Notes: generated from the sequence alone by a model not told the origin. Shown: positions 53,706 through 62,990, numbered from the stretch's first letter. The stretch is DNA of 64,000 bases from Paraburkholderia sp. PGU19 (GCF_013426915.1 NZ_AP023181.1:62001-126000); one strand, 5' to 3'. Made by a program: numbers and translations.

Positions 53706-54641
53706 TCAACTTTCTACGGGCCGCACGGGCACAGGCGCCTGGCTGAACATCGCGTCGACATCGCGCTTCGCGATCAGCTTGCCGAGCTTGTCGAGATCGA
53801 CCTGGCCCGCCGTGCCGATCAGCGCGTAGCTTAGTTCCGACTGCCGCCACGTGACGACGTCCATGTCGTCGATCTTCTGCTGCGCGAGTGACTGGTCGGG
53901 CTTTGCATCCTTCACGACGCACAACGCGACCGGGCCGCCCGTTTTCGGCAGATAGACGATCTGCACGAGCGGCTTGTCGTGAAAACGCAGCCGCTGGATG
54001 CGCTTGAACGTCAGGCCTTGCGCGCTGAGATCGGGCACGCGCACGGGCAATCCGTCGATCTGATGGATATCGGCGACGGTTTTTGCCGAAACGGCAGGGT
54101 CCGTCGCGACGGCCACCGTGTCGCGTGAATAGAGCGCCTGATAACCGGCGGCAGCCATCACCCAGGGCGAAGCGGGTGGTGCTGATGCGACCGTCGCAGC
54201 GCCGCCTTGCAAGCCGGTAAGGCCCGGCAACAGCCTCAAGCCGACCACGCAAGAGAACACACCCGCAGCGAACGCGGCGGCCAGCCACGGCGCGGAAAAG
54301 CGCATGAGCGAGCGAACGGGCACGGACGGTGGCAGGCCAACGTTCGGCGGTACGATGGCGTCGTTCGCGGCGGGATCGGCGGCGGGGCCGGGCGGCACGG
54401 GCGACGTCGCGCTCGCGTGCGTGCGCGAGAGTTCGGCGATCTTGCGCGTCAACGATTCGGGCACGGGCGGCAGCTTCTGCTGCGCGAACGCATCGTGATA
54501 CGGCAGGCTCGACGCGCGGAACAGTTCGATGCGCTCCGCCAGTTCCGGCGAGTCGTCGAGTTCGCGTTCGATCTCGCGGCGTTCCTCGATGTCGAGCTCG
54601 CCGTCAACGTAGGCCATCAGCGTGATGTCATCTACTTTCAT
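53706..54641 (-). CDS. Anti-sigma factor, first copy
   Basis: A 311-residue single-pass membrane protein with an N-terminal anti-sigma domain (MKVDDITLMAYVDGELDIEE), a transmembrane helix near residues 118-138 and a periplasmic domain ending near 300. The ATG overlaps the sigma-factor stop by 4 bp, the usual sigma/anti-sigma arrangement. Its likely job is to hold the ECF sigma factor at the membrane until a signal arrives. It shares about the full length with the second copy downstream, so a gene duplication is evident. Confidence 0.85.
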   Translation of the reverse strand: MKVDDITLMAYVDGELDIEERREIERELDDSPELAERIELFRASSLPYHDAFAQQKLPPVPESLTRKIAELSRTHASATSPVPPGPAADPAANDAIVPPNVGLPPSVPVRSLMRFSAPWLAAAFAAGVFSCVVGLRLLPGLTGLQGGAATVASAPPASPWVMAAAGYQALYSRDTVAVATDPAVSAKTVADIHQIDGLPVRVPDLSAQGLTFKRIQRLRFHDKPLVQIVYLPKTGGPVALCVVKDAKPDQSLAQQKIDDMDVVTWRQSELSYALIGTAGQVDLDKLGKLIAKRDVDAMFSQAPVPVRPVES

Positions 54642-55186
54642 GACGCCGAGTCCTTGCCGAAGGTGGCCATTTTCATCGACGGGCCTGGCTTGCTGGCGAA
54701 CAGCGCGCCGATCGCCTGACGCGCGCGTGACAGCCGGCTCATCACCGTGCCGATGGGAACGTTCAGCGTTTCGGCCGTTTCGCTGTAGCTGAGGCCTTCG
54801 ACAGCAACCAGCAGCATCACGGCGCGCTGCGCGTCGGGCAAACGCTGCACGGCCTCGATGATCTGCGCGTTCATCGTGATCTGTTCCGGCGTGCGTGCCT
54901 TCGGGTCTTCGACCGTTTCGAGAAAGTCGTCGTCCCATTCCATGCTGGAGCGGTTGCGCACCGAACGGGCGCGCAGTTCATTGATCCATGTGGAGTGGAC
55001 GATCGAGAACATCCAGCTGAGCGGCGCGGTGTCCGCCTGCAACTGGTGCGCGCGTTCCAGGCCGCGCACGCAGGCTCGCTGAACGAGGTCTTCAGCGTCG
55101 TGCTGGTCGCCGGAAATGCGCAATGCGAACGCCCATAACCTTGGAAGCATCTCGGGCAGCATGCTGGACAAGTCTGCGCCTGTCAT
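54638..55186 (-). CDS. ECF (RpoE-type) sigma factor
   Basis: A 182-residue extracytoplasmic-function sigma-70 factor. Region 2 shows MLPRLWAFALRISGDQHDAE and LVQRACVRGLERAHQ with SWMFSIVHSTWINELR; region 4 contains QRLPDAQRAVMLLVAVEGLS and the helix-turn-helix YSETAETLNVPIGTVMSRLS. It heads an operon with two anti-sigma genes and the catalase-like gene, which fits oxidative-stress control and autoregulation. Bases 55187-55486 upstream are gene-free and carry an AT-rich patch near 55270-55310. Confidence 0.92.
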   Translation of the reverse strand: MTGADLSSMLPEMLPRLWAFALRISGDQHDAEDLVQRACVRGLERAHQLQADTAPLSWMFSIVHSTWINELRARSVRNRSSMEWDDDFLETVEDPKARTPEQITMNAQIIEAVQRLPDAQRAVMLLVAVEGLSYSETAETLNVPIGTVMSRLSRARQAIGALFASKPGPSMKMATFGKDSAS

Positions 55187-55486
55187 TGAAGTCGTTCCTT
55201 GCTACTGACTCGTTGGTCTGCCTTCGACGAAGGCATGAGGCCGGAGCGCGGCAAACGTTGGCGCGCCTGAATATATATGGACGGAGTTCAAGCCGATAAT
55301 TTTAACGTCGATCCGACAATGTTGCTGACGAGCGTTTTCGGCGCGCCGCGTGTCCGTTCGGGGTCGAAGCGGAAAGGCGAGTGAAAGACGGTCACGGCAT
55401 GCAAACACGGAGCCGCGCAGTCAATCGGACAGGCAATCGGCTAAGATACGGCCCGCCAGTCATTTTCGAACCATGGGGTGTTTTCA

Positions 55487-55819
55487 GTGATTCAACCGGG
55501 CAACGTATTCAAGGACAACCTCGCGCAACTGCCGGGCATCGACGGCATCGAGCGGATCGATCTCGTCGACGGCAAGGGCGCCGTGGTCGCGAGCATCGAG
55601 AACAAGCCGGGCAAGCAGGGCTCGGTTGCCGTGTACCACTATCTGCGCAACGCGTTCGGCACGCTCGACGCAAAAGCGGCCGAACATGGCCTCGCCGTGT
55701 TCGCCGAACATACGGCCGACGCGCGCAACCGTCCGGGCGCGCACCCGAATGTCGACCGGCTGCTGGAGATCGCAGCGGGCGGCGAAGCGCTGCGCATCGA
55801 CGTCGTCGGCGCGGCCTGA
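55487..55819 (+). CDS. DUF2322 family protein
   Basis: A 110-residue cytoplasmic protein of the DUF2322 family (FKDNLAQLPGIDGIERIDLV near the start, then SVAVYHYLRNAFGTLDAKAA). The GTG at 55487 with GGGG upstream gives the family's usual MIQP-type start; a GTG at 55478 is the alternative. The function is unknown. It is convergent with the LuxR-type gene, only 5 bp apart. Confidence 0.75.
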   Translation: MIQPGNVFKDNLAQLPGIDGIERIDLVDGKGAVVASIENKPGKQGSVAVYHYLRNAFGTLDAKAAEHGLAVFAEHTADARNRPGAHPNVDRLLEIAAGGEALRIDVVGAA

Positions 55820-55824
55820 GCGCG

Positions 55825-57309
55825 TCACAGCACGCCTAGCGCCAGAGCCTTGAGCGTGGCGGCGGCGCGCGTCGAGCAGTCCAGTTTGCGGAATACGCTT
55901 TCGACGTGCGTGCGCACCGTGCTCGGACTCAACGACAGATCGCGAGCCACTTCCTTGTTGCTCGCGCCGCGCGAAATGCCGCGCAGCACATCGACTTCAC
56001 GCGCGGAAAGCCGCGCCGTCTGCGCGCGTGGATTCACGACGCGCCGCTGCGCGACACGCTCGTCGATCAATGCATTGACGACATCGGCGTCGAATCGGCC
56101 TCGTGCGGCTTCTTCGTGCAACAGCTTCGCCGCTTCGTCGTGCGTCAGCGCTGCGCGCCACGGACGCGCCGCGCGTAACGCGACCCACGCGGCGCTCGCC
56201 GCGAGAATGCGCGCTTCCGTCGACAACGCAGCGCCCGACGCACCGCGAAAATAACCCGAGCCGTCGAGCCGTTCATACGCGTATGAGCCGAGTTCGGCCG
56301 CCTCGGCGAGCGAGCCCGTCTGCTTGCCCGCGCGCGAGGTCCAGTACGGCACGAGACGCGCCTTTTCCCACGCCGCCGCCGACAGACGGGCAGGCGCGTT
56401 CCAGACGGGGTTCGGCACGGCCGCGCGGCCCATGCCATGAACGAGGCCTGCGCAATAGAGCCGGTTTTGCGCGTTTGCATCGAGCGCGAAGCGCGCTCCG
56501 CACGATGCGGCCGTTGCTGCGACGCTGCGCGAATAACCTGTCATCCACGGCAGTTTGAGATCGATGATGTCGGCGACCAGTTCGACGGGCGTGACGTCGT
56601 TCATCTGCTGCGTCAACAGCGCGGCATCGATCGATGCCGCGTCGGCCAGAGCCAGTTCGTCGAGCCATTGTGGCGCGAGCCGGACCGCGAGCCGCGCGAG
56701 TTTGTCCGGGTAGCGCGAATCGGCGCGCTGGCCGATCAACGCGCTCGCGCGTTCGATCCCGTAGGTGCGCGAAAAAATCTCAAGCTCCCCCGCCAGCGCC
56801 ACGACGAACACGGTGGCGGGCACGGCGCTGCCGGCGAGCCGGTCAGGCGTGCCCGTGCCGTCCCACGATTCGAACACGTGCCGCAGCGTGGCTTGCGTGT
56901 CTTGCCCGAGACCGAGCATGCGCGCCGCTTCACCCGACACCTCGCAATGAATGCGCGCGAGCGGCGTGATGACCGTTTCCACATCGCCTTGCAATTCGAT
57001 CGGGCGTGCCCAGTCCGGCTTGAGCGCGAGCATCGCTTCGCGGCTCGCGACGTCGTCGCCGAGCGCTTCAGCGAAGCCCGACGCGTTCGCCGTGCAGCCG
57101 GACCAGCGCAACAGCGATGCCTCGCACACGGCGACGACGGCCGCTTCGCCGAGTTCGGCAGCCTGCGCGAGCCGCACGGCGAGCCATGCGGTGCGGAGGG
57201 AGTGATCCGTCGGCTGGCCCATGCTCAGATCGCCGATGAAGGCGAGCGCCTTCACGGCATCGAAGACGCGAGCGACGGGTCCGCCGGATGAGCCTGACGA
57301 GGTCTGCAT
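55825..57309 (-). CDS. LuxR-type regulator with two degenerate HD-GYP-like halves
   Basis: A 494-residue protein. The C-terminal 65 residues are a clear LuxR/GerE helix-turn-helix (LSAREVDVLRGISRGASNKE). The rest consists of two HD-phosphohydrolase-like halves: residues 1-190 (HSLRTAWLAVRLA; ESWDGTGTPDRLAG) and 230-415 (LVHGMGRAAVPNPVW; YERLDGSGYFRG). In the second half the normal HD-I/LGK and GYP motifs are changed (HD to HG, GYP to GYF), so c-di-GMP cleavage is doubtful. It may bind a nucleotide and pass the signal to DNA. Known relatives are annotated as HD-domain LuxR regulators. Confidence 0.8.
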   Translation of the reverse strand: MQTSSGSSGGPVARVFDAVKALAFIGDLSMGQPTDHSLRTAWLAVRLAQAAELGEAAVVAVCEASLLRWSGCTANASGFAEALGDDVASREAMLALKPDWARPIELQGDVETVITPLARIHCEVSGEAARMLGLGQDTQATLRHVFESWDGTGTPDRLAGSAVPATVFVVALAGELEIFSRTYGIERASALIGQRADSRYPDKLARLAVRLAPQWLDELALADAASIDAALLTQQMNDVTPVELVADIIDLKLPWMTGYSRSVAATAASCGARFALDANAQNRLYCAGLVHGMGRAAVPNPVWNAPARLSAAAWEKARLVPYWTSRAGKQTGSLAEAAELGSYAYERLDGSGYFRGASGAALSTEARILAASAAWVALRAARPWRAALTHDEAAKLLHEEAARGRFDADVVNALIDERVAQRRVVNPRAQTARLSAREVDVLRGISRGASNKEVARDLSLSPSTVRTHVESVFRKLDCSTRAAATLKALALGVL

Positions 57310-57460
57310 AAAGGTGCGGTGCGGGTCTTTTATCGAGCCTCACTATACCGCGCGCGGTTTCGCGCGAGATCGGTCATTTGACCGATACCCGCGCTCATGG
57401 GCGTCTGCGAAGCTTCGTTCCGTTCGATAACCCGGTTTGACACATAAGGACATCTCGCTC

Positions 57461-58240
57461 ATGAACTCGCTTATCAGGAAGTGCATCGCCTCCGCCATGC
57501 TGGCAGGCGCCGTGTTTTCGTTGCAGTCCGCGCACGCCGCGCAGCCGCAGGATCTGAAGGGCAAGAACGTCGTGCTGGTGCACGGCGCGTTCGCCGACGG
57601 TTCGAGCTGGGAGAAGGTGATTCCGCTGCTCGAAGCGCGCGGCCTGCATGTGGTTGCCGTGCAGAACCCGCTCAGCTCGCTTGCGGACGATGCCGCCGCC
57701 ACGAAACGCGCGATCGACGCGCAGCAGGGTCCTGTCGTGCTGGTCGGCCATTCATGGGGCGGCGCCGTCATCACGCAGGCGGGCAACGACGACAAGGTGA
57801 AGGCGCTCGTCTACGTGGCCGCTTTCGCACCCGACAGCGGCCAGTCGATCAACGACATGATCAAGGACAAGCCCGCGCCCGCATGGGCGAGCGAGTTGCA
57901 GAAGGACTCGGGCAACTTCCTGACGCTGTCGTCGAAAGCCATCGACAACGACTTTGCGCAGGACCTGAGCCCGGCGCAAAAGCGCGTCGTCGCGGCGACG
58001 CAAGGCCCGTGGTTCGCCGGCTGCACCGACGACAAGATAACGGACGCCGCATGGCACACGAAGCCTTCGTACTTCGTCGTCGCGAATCATGACCGGATGA
58101 TCGATCCGCGTTTGCAGAACGCGATGGCAGGGCAGATCAAGGCGAACGTGACGCATGTCGACACGAGCCACGTGCCGATGCTCAGCAAGCCCGAAGCGGT
58201 GGCGAACGCGATCATCGCGGCGGCTGCGAAGGCGCAGTAA
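57461..58240 (+). CDS. Exported alpha/beta hydrolase
   Basis: A 259-residue protein with a signal peptide (cleavage after AHAA near residue 27) and an alpha/beta-hydrolase fold of the EstC-like group. The opening KNVVLVHGAFADGSSWEKVI, the nucleophile elbow VGHSWGG (Ser near residue 97) and a C-terminal DTSHVPMLSKPEAV with the catalytic histidine are visible. Esterase-like substrates are probable. The ATG at 57461 was taken instead of a TTG at 57437. The gene stands alone between divergent or convergent neighbours. Confidence 0.85.
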   Translation: MNSLIRKCIASAMLAGAVFSLQSAHAAQPQDLKGKNVVLVHGAFADGSSWEKVIPLLEARGLHVVAVQNPLSSLADDAAATKRAIDAQQGPVVLVGHSWGGAVITQAGNDDKVKALVYVAAFAPDSGQSINDMIKDKPAPAWASELQKDSGNFLTLSSKAIDNDFAQDLSPAQKRVVAATQGPWFAGCTDDKITDAAWHTKPSYFVVANHDRMIDPRLQNAMAGQIKANVTHVDTSHVPMLSKPEAVANAIIAAAAKAQ

Positions 58241-58324
58241 CGACGTCACGTTGTGCAATCGCCGCGATGCGCCTGAATGCGCGTCGCGGCTTTGTTGATT
58301 GCATCGTGACGGCTACCGTCACGC

Positions 58325-59674
58325 TCAACGCTTCATATTGCGCATCGCCACCGCAATGACAGCCGCACCGCATACAAGCACCGCTGCGGCGAGGTAAGAA
58401 CCCGCGCTGATATCGTGCGTGGCCGCCGTCAATGCGCCGATAGCCGTCGGCGCGCTCAAACTGCCGAGCTGCCCGATGCTCGAAATCAGCGCAATCGAAC
58501 CCGCCGAAGCCGTGCCCGACAGAAACGTCGCCGGTATCGTCCAGAAGATTGCCGTACAAGATAGATAACCGATCGCGACAAGCGCCAACCCGGCGATTGC
58601 CGGCGTGAACGAAGCGTGCGCCGTGCCAAGCAGGACCGCGCCCGCAGCCGACACCAGCGCGCAGCCCGCGAAATGCAGCCGCCGTTCTTTGGTCGCATCC
58701 GAGTGACGGCTCGCGAGCACCATGCCGATTGCGCCGATCAGATACGGAATCGCCGATACGAGCCCGATATGCCACGGGTTCGCGACGCCCGCTTGCCGGA
58801 TCACGGACGGCGCCCAGAAGTTCAGCACGCTGCCTGCCCACGTGATCGTGAAATAGCCGAACGCGCATACGTACACACGCCAGTTCTTCAACGCTGCGCC
58901 GAAGTGATCGATGCGATGTCCGTGTCCGTGGCCTTCGCCTTGCGACTCGCGGGCGACAAGCGCCTTTTCCTCAGGCGTCAGCCACTTCGCGGTGGCCGCG
59001 GAGTCAGGCAGATACCAGAGCGCGACCAGACCGACCAGCACGGGCGGAATCCCTTCCAGCAGAAAGAGCCATTGCCACGCGTGCAGCGTGTGCCAGCCAT
59101 CGGCGTTGCTGAGAATCCATCCGGACACGGGACCGCCCGTGATACCCGCCACGGCGATGCCGAGCACGAACGCGGACAGCACCTTCGCGCGATGACGATC
59201 CGGAAACCACGACGTGAGGTAATAGACGATGCCAGGAAAGAAGCCCGCTTCGGCAATGCCGAGCGCAATACGCGCGATATAGAACTGCGTCGGATTGCGC
59301 ACGAACATCATCGATACCGACACGAGACCCCACAGCACCATGATGCGCGCGATCGTGCGGCGCGGGCCGATGCGGCGCAACAGCAGATTGCTCGGCACCT
59401 CGAACAGCACATAGCCGATGTAGAACACACCGACGCCCAGTCCATACGACGCTTCCGTCAAGCCAAGATCCGCGCGGAACTGCAGATGCGCAAAGCTGAT
59501 ATTGACGCGGTCGATGTAGTTGAGCACATAGCAGAGAAAGAGAAACGGAATTAGCCGCCGCGCGATGCGTCCGAACAGCTTCTCCGTATCCACCTGCACA
59601 CTGTCGCTCTTCATCGATTCGGGCGGCGGGCCATCGAGGCCGCTGCGCGTCAGCGCACCGTTGGTCGTTTCCAT
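58325..59674 (-). CDS. MFS transporter, anion:cation symporter family
   Basis: A 449-residue 12-helix transporter of the ACS family (tartrate/phthalate-type). The start carries RLIPFLFLCYVLNYIDRVNI and FAHLQFRADLGLTEASYGLG; the family motif GWFPDRHRAKVLSAF-like segment lies near residue 150 as SWFPDRHRAKVL. It likely imports the organic acid handled by the two genes in front of it. The ATG at 59674 follows a GGAGACC site. It is the last gene of a leftward operon after the CoA-transferase (47-bp gap). Confidence 0.88.
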   Translation of the reverse strand: METTNGALTRSGLDGPPPESMKSDSVQVDTEKLFGRIARRLIPFLFLCYVLNYIDRVNISFAHLQFRADLGLTEASYGLGVGVFYIGYVLFEVPSNLLLRRIGPRRTIARIMVLWGLVSVSMMFVRNPTQFYIARIALGIAEAGFFPGIVYYLTSWFPDRHRAKVLSAFVLGIAVAGITGGPVSGWILSNADGWHTLHAWQWLFLLEGIPPVLVGLVALWYLPDSAATAKWLTPEEKALVARESQGEGHGHGHRIDHFGAALKNWRVYVCAFGYFTITWAGSVLNFWAPSVIRQAGVANPWHIGLVSAIPYLIGAIGMVLASRHSDATKERRLHFAGCALVSAAGAVLLGTAHASFTPAIAGLALVAIGYLSCTAIFWTIPATFLSGTASAGSIALISSIGQLGSLSAPTAIGALTAATHDISAGSYLAAAVLVCGAAVIAVAMRNMKR

Positions 59675-59721
59675 TACGAGGTCTCCAATATAGTCGTCAT
59701 TTGATGCGTCGGCCGCGCTGC

Positions 59722-60879
59722 CTACGCGGCTTCGCTCTGCTTCAATGCCGTACGCAACGGCGCCAGCAATTCGGCGTTGTGCTCGCCGAGCGTCGGCGGC
59801 GCGATCACGTCGGTCGTGCGCTCGCCATCGAACGAAACAGGCGGACGCACCGTGCGAAACCGCCCCATCTCCGGATGCGTCGTTTCGACCAGCAATTCGA
59901 GGTGCTTCGCCTGCGGATCGTCGAGCGCTTCGCTGGCGTCGTACATCGGCGCGTGCGGCACGTCGTTCGCTTCGAGCCGTGCGCACCAGTCGGCACGGTT
60001 ACGCTGCGCGAATGCAGCGCCGAGCAGATCGATCAACGCTTCCTGATTCGCGATGCGTCCTGCGCGGTCGGCAAAGCGCGGGTCTTGCAGCAAGGTCGGC
60101 TGTTCGATGGCATCCGCGAGACCCAGCCAGAACTTCTCCGGCGACGACATGTGCAGCGCCAGCCACTTGCCGTCCGCGCACTGCATCACGTACGACTGCG
60201 ACACGCTCGGACGGCTGTAGGGGCCCATCAGTTCATCGGCCGAGTAGTAGTGGGTGAACGCATCGAGATTGAAGTGGCTCATCGCTTCGAGCATCGACAC
60301 TTCGACCTTGCGTCCGACGCCCGTCCGGTTGCGTTCATGCAGTGCGCCGAGAATGCCATACGCCGCATAGAAGCCCGTCAGCGAATCGGCGATCGCGGGA
60401 CCGACCACGCGCGGATGCTCGGGGTTGATCAGCAGGCCGAGAAAGCCGCTTGCCGCCTGCGCGACGGTATCGTACGCGGGGCGCGTCGCTGCCGGGCCGG
60501 TCTGGCCAAAGCCGCTGATCGCGCAATAGATCAGACGCGGGTTGATCTCGCGCAAACGCTCGTAGCCTGCGTTCATCCGATCCGCCGCGCCGGGGCGGAA
60601 GTTCTGGATATACACGTCGGCGTCGCCGATCAGCGCATCGAACAGCGCGAGATCGTCGGCGTCTTTCGTATTGAGCGTGACGCTGCGCTTGTTGCGGTTG
60701 TAGGTCTGATAGTGCGGGCTATAGAGGCCGCCCTTGAACGCGCGGAACGGATCGCCCGTGCCCGGCTGCTCGATCTTGACGACGTCGGCGCCCAGATCAC
60801 CTAGCAGCATGCCGGCCGCCGGCCCCGTGATGAAGGTGCCTTGTTCGAGCACCCGGACGCCTTCGAGAACTTTGGTCAT
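59722..60879 (-). CDS. Class III (CaiB/BaiF) CoA-transferase
   Basis: A 385-residue class III CoA-transferase of normal length. Family landmarks: LEGVRVLEQGTFITGPAAGM at the start, LGDLGADVVKIEQPGTGDPF, NRNKRSVTLN, and the region VVGPAIADSLTGFYAAYGIL with the probable catalytic aspartate. It probably moves CoA onto a dicarboxylate or hydroxy acid for cleavage by the citryl-CoA-lyase-like enzyme encoded 45 bp upstream. The substrate is not evident. Confidence 0.88.
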   Translation of the reverse strand: MTKVLEGVRVLEQGTFITGPAAGMLLGDLGADVVKIEQPGTGDPFRAFKGGLYSPHYQTYNRNKRSVTLNTKDADDLALFDALIGDADVYIQNFRPGAADRMNAGYERLREINPRLIYCAISGFGQTGPAATRPAYDTVAQAASGFLGLLINPEHPRVVGPAIADSLTGFYAAYGILGALHERNRTGVGRKVEVSMLEAMSHFNLDAFTHYYSADELMGPYSRPSVSQSYVMQCADGKWLALHMSSPEKFWLGLADAIEQPTLLQDPRFADRAGRIANQEALIDLLGAAFAQRNRADWCARLEANDVPHAPMYDASEALDDPQAKHLELLVETTHPEMGRFRTVRPPVSFDGERTTDVIAPPTLGEHNAELLAPLRTALKQSEAA

Positions 60880-60924
60880 GCAACAACTCCAGAGATGCGT
60901 TGCGAAGCGATGTGAACGAAAAAA

Positions 60925-61734
60925 TCAGATGCCGGGCTCAAAGCCCTCGGGCGCTTCGCCGTCGTACACCACTTCGCGCGTGGCCTGATACGACAACGCG
61001 AAGCCGATCGAGTGCGCCAGTTCTTCCGTCAGATGCCCGATCAGTCCGGCTGTGCGCGCGAGAATCGGCACGCCTTTTAGCGCAGCCAGCGGAAAGCCGA
61101 CGCCCAGCAGCACCGCGGGAATCGCCGCCGACACGTTCAGCATCAGCGCCTTGCCGAACACATCCGGCAACACGGATTCGATCGCTTCCGCGATGCGTAC
61201 ATAGGTCATATCCGCGCCGTTGCGTTCGGCGACGGCGAACAGCGCGTCGACGCGCGGGTCGCGCTCTTTATGCAGCGGATGGCCGTAGCCCGGCACGGCG
61301 CGTTTGTCCGCGCGATAACGCGTGATCACCGTGAACGCCGCCTCGGACAGATCGCCGCCCGTTTGCGCCGCGCACTGCCGCACTTCGTCGAGCAGCGTTC
61401 CACAGGATTCGGACGCGCCGAGTATCACGGAGCCGCAACCGAGAATCCCGGCGGCCACGGCGCCTTGCAGCGCATCGGGCGCGGCGGCGAGCGTCATGCG
61501 GCTCGCCTGCACGCTCGGCACGAGTCCGTGCTCCGCGATCGCGACGAGCGTCGCGTCGAGCACGGCGCTGGCGGCCGGGCTGGGCGTGTGCCCCGTGACG
61601 AGCAGGAAGAAGTAGTCGGTGAACGAGATCTTGCCGATCAGTTCGTCCGCGAGGTCGCGTCCTCGCACGACGATGGTGTGCGTATTCGAGGTCGAGATCG
61701 ATGTGCGCGGGATAGTCTCTTTGCCGATTTTCAT
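60925..61734 (-). CDS. Citryl-CoA lyase / citrate-synthase-like protein
   Basis: A 269-residue protein of the short citrate-synthase-like group annotated as citryl-CoA lyase. It has the citrate-synthase active-site features GCGSVILGASESCG and VPGYGHPLHKERDPR (catalytic histidine), but lacks the N-terminal part of normal citrate synthase (about 430 residues). It could cleave citryl-CoA or a methylated analogue to acetyl- or propionyl-CoA plus a keto acid. It heads the operon with the CoA-transferase and MFS gene and is divergent from a LysR gene. The ATG at 61734 follows from the loss of family-like sequence upstream. Confidence 0.82.
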   Translation of the reverse strand: MKIGKETIPRTSISTSNTHTIVVRGRDLADELIGKISFTDYFFLLVTGHTPSPAASAVLDATLVAIAEHGLVPSVQASRMTLAAAPDALQGAVAAGILGCGSVILGASESCGTLLDEVRQCAAQTGGDLSEAAFTVITRYRADKRAVPGYGHPLHKERDPRVDALFAVAERNGADMTYVRIAEAIESVLPDVFGKALMLNVSAAIPAVLLGVGFPLAALKGVPILARTAGLIGHLTEELAHSIGFALSYQATREVVYDGEAPEGFEPGI

Positions 61735-61893
61735 GGGTGCTTCGCGGGTCCGTTGAGCATCGCGTCGAGGTCTCCTCTCGCTGCGATCGTTGATAGCGAG
61801 GCCAGTGTAAGGCAGGCGATCTATCGACAAAAATGGTATTTTTCGCTGATTATCTATCGATGCCATCGATTCAAAAGCGACCCACGAGAACCC

Positions 61894-62814
61894 ATGGAAC
61901 TCCGACATCTGCGCTACTTCGCGGCCCTTGCCGAGCAATTGAGCTTCACCGTCGCCGCGCAAAAGGTCCACGTCACGCAATCGACGCTGTCGCATCAGAT
62001 CCGCCAGCTCGAAGAGGAACTCGGCTGCCAGCTATTCGAGCGCGAAGGCCGGCGCGTGACGATGACGGAAGCGGGCGAACTGTTTCTGGAGCGCGTGCGC
62101 AATGCGCTGCGCGAAGTCGACGAAGGCGTGTCCACCGTGCGCTTCGCAGCCGAGGAAATGACGGGCGTCGTGCGCATCGGCGCGACGCACACGTTCAACC
62201 TGCACATCATTCCGCGCTGCGTGTCGCTGTTTCTTGACCGGCATCCGTCCGTGCGCGTCGACGTGCTCGAAATGACGGGCGACGGCATCGCGCAGGCGCT
62301 GCTGCGCGGCGACCTCGATATCGGCGTGACGTACAAGCCTAACGACGCGCTGCCGCTGCGTTTCGAGCCGCTCTACACCGAGGAGATGATGCTTGCCGTC
62401 GGGCTGCGGCATCCGTTCGCGAAGCGGCGTTTCGTGCGCGTGTCGGAGCTTCACTTGCAGCGCATGGTGCTGTTGCCACGCAGCTTTTCCACGCGCGTGC
62501 TGCTCGACGAATCGTTCCGGATGGCGAATGCGGCGCCCGTCGTCGTCGCGGAAATGAACGCCATTGCGCCGATGATCGAACTGGTCAGAGAGACCGACAT
62601 CGCGACGATCGTGTCGACGCATGCGCTGCGGCGCGAGGACGTGAAACTCATCCCGCTCGAAAGTCCGACGCCCGTGCGTTCGCCCGGTTTGCTGTGGCGC
62701 CGGGACGAGGCGCGCACGCCCGCGGCGCGCTCGTTTGCGTCGATCGTGCGCAGCGTGAGTGACAGCGAGAGCCGCGACACGCGGCGCAATACCGTGCATG
62801 CCGCGCGCCGGTAA
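61894..62814 (+). CDS. LysR-family regulator
   Basis: A 306-residue LysR regulator of the CynR/CysB-like type. The winged helix is MELRHLRYFAALAEQLSFTV and AAQKVHVTQSTLSHQIRQLE; the effector-binding domain follows from about 90. It lies 159 bp from and divergent to the citryl-CoA-lyase operon, its probable target. It may also control the KdgT gene downstream, which follows by 176 bp. Confidence 0.9.
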   Translation: MELRHLRYFAALAEQLSFTVAAQKVHVTQSTLSHQIRQLEEELGCQLFEREGRRVTMTEAGELFLERVRNALREVDEGVSTVRFAAEEMTGVVRIGATHTFNLHIIPRCVSLFLDRHPSVRVDVLEMTGDGIAQALLRGDLDIGVTYKPNDALPLRFEPLYTEEMMLAVGLRHPFAKRRFVRVSELHLQRMVLLPRSFSTRVLLDESFRMANAAPVVVAEMNAIAPMIELVRETDIATIVSTHALRREDVKLIPLESPTPVRSPGLLWRRDEARTPAARSFASIVRSVSDSESRDTRRNTVHAARR

Positions 62815-62847
62815 TGGGCGTGGGCATTGAGCGCGTCGTCCACGAAA

Positions 62848-62884
62848 TGATCGTTTTGCGCAAAAACATGATCAATTTGCGCAA
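62848..62884 (+). promoter_or_regulatory. Direct repeat TGATCNNTTTGCGCAA upstream of kdgT
   Basis: Two near-identical 16-bp sequences, TGATCGTTTTGCGCAA (62848) and TGATCAATTTGCGCAA (62869), repeat with a 21-bp period (two helical turns). Each contains the palindrome TTGCGCAA. GATC-rich inverted sequences follow up to 62930. They probably are operators for the permease gene at 62991. Confidence 0.55.
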
Positions 62885-62990
62885 TTCGATCAAACGATCT
62901 ACACTGCGAACTGATCGATTCGATCGAATGATGACTGTTTCAATCAAAATCGCGGACAGACGCGGCGCCCAATAAAGCCAGGAGACTCGC

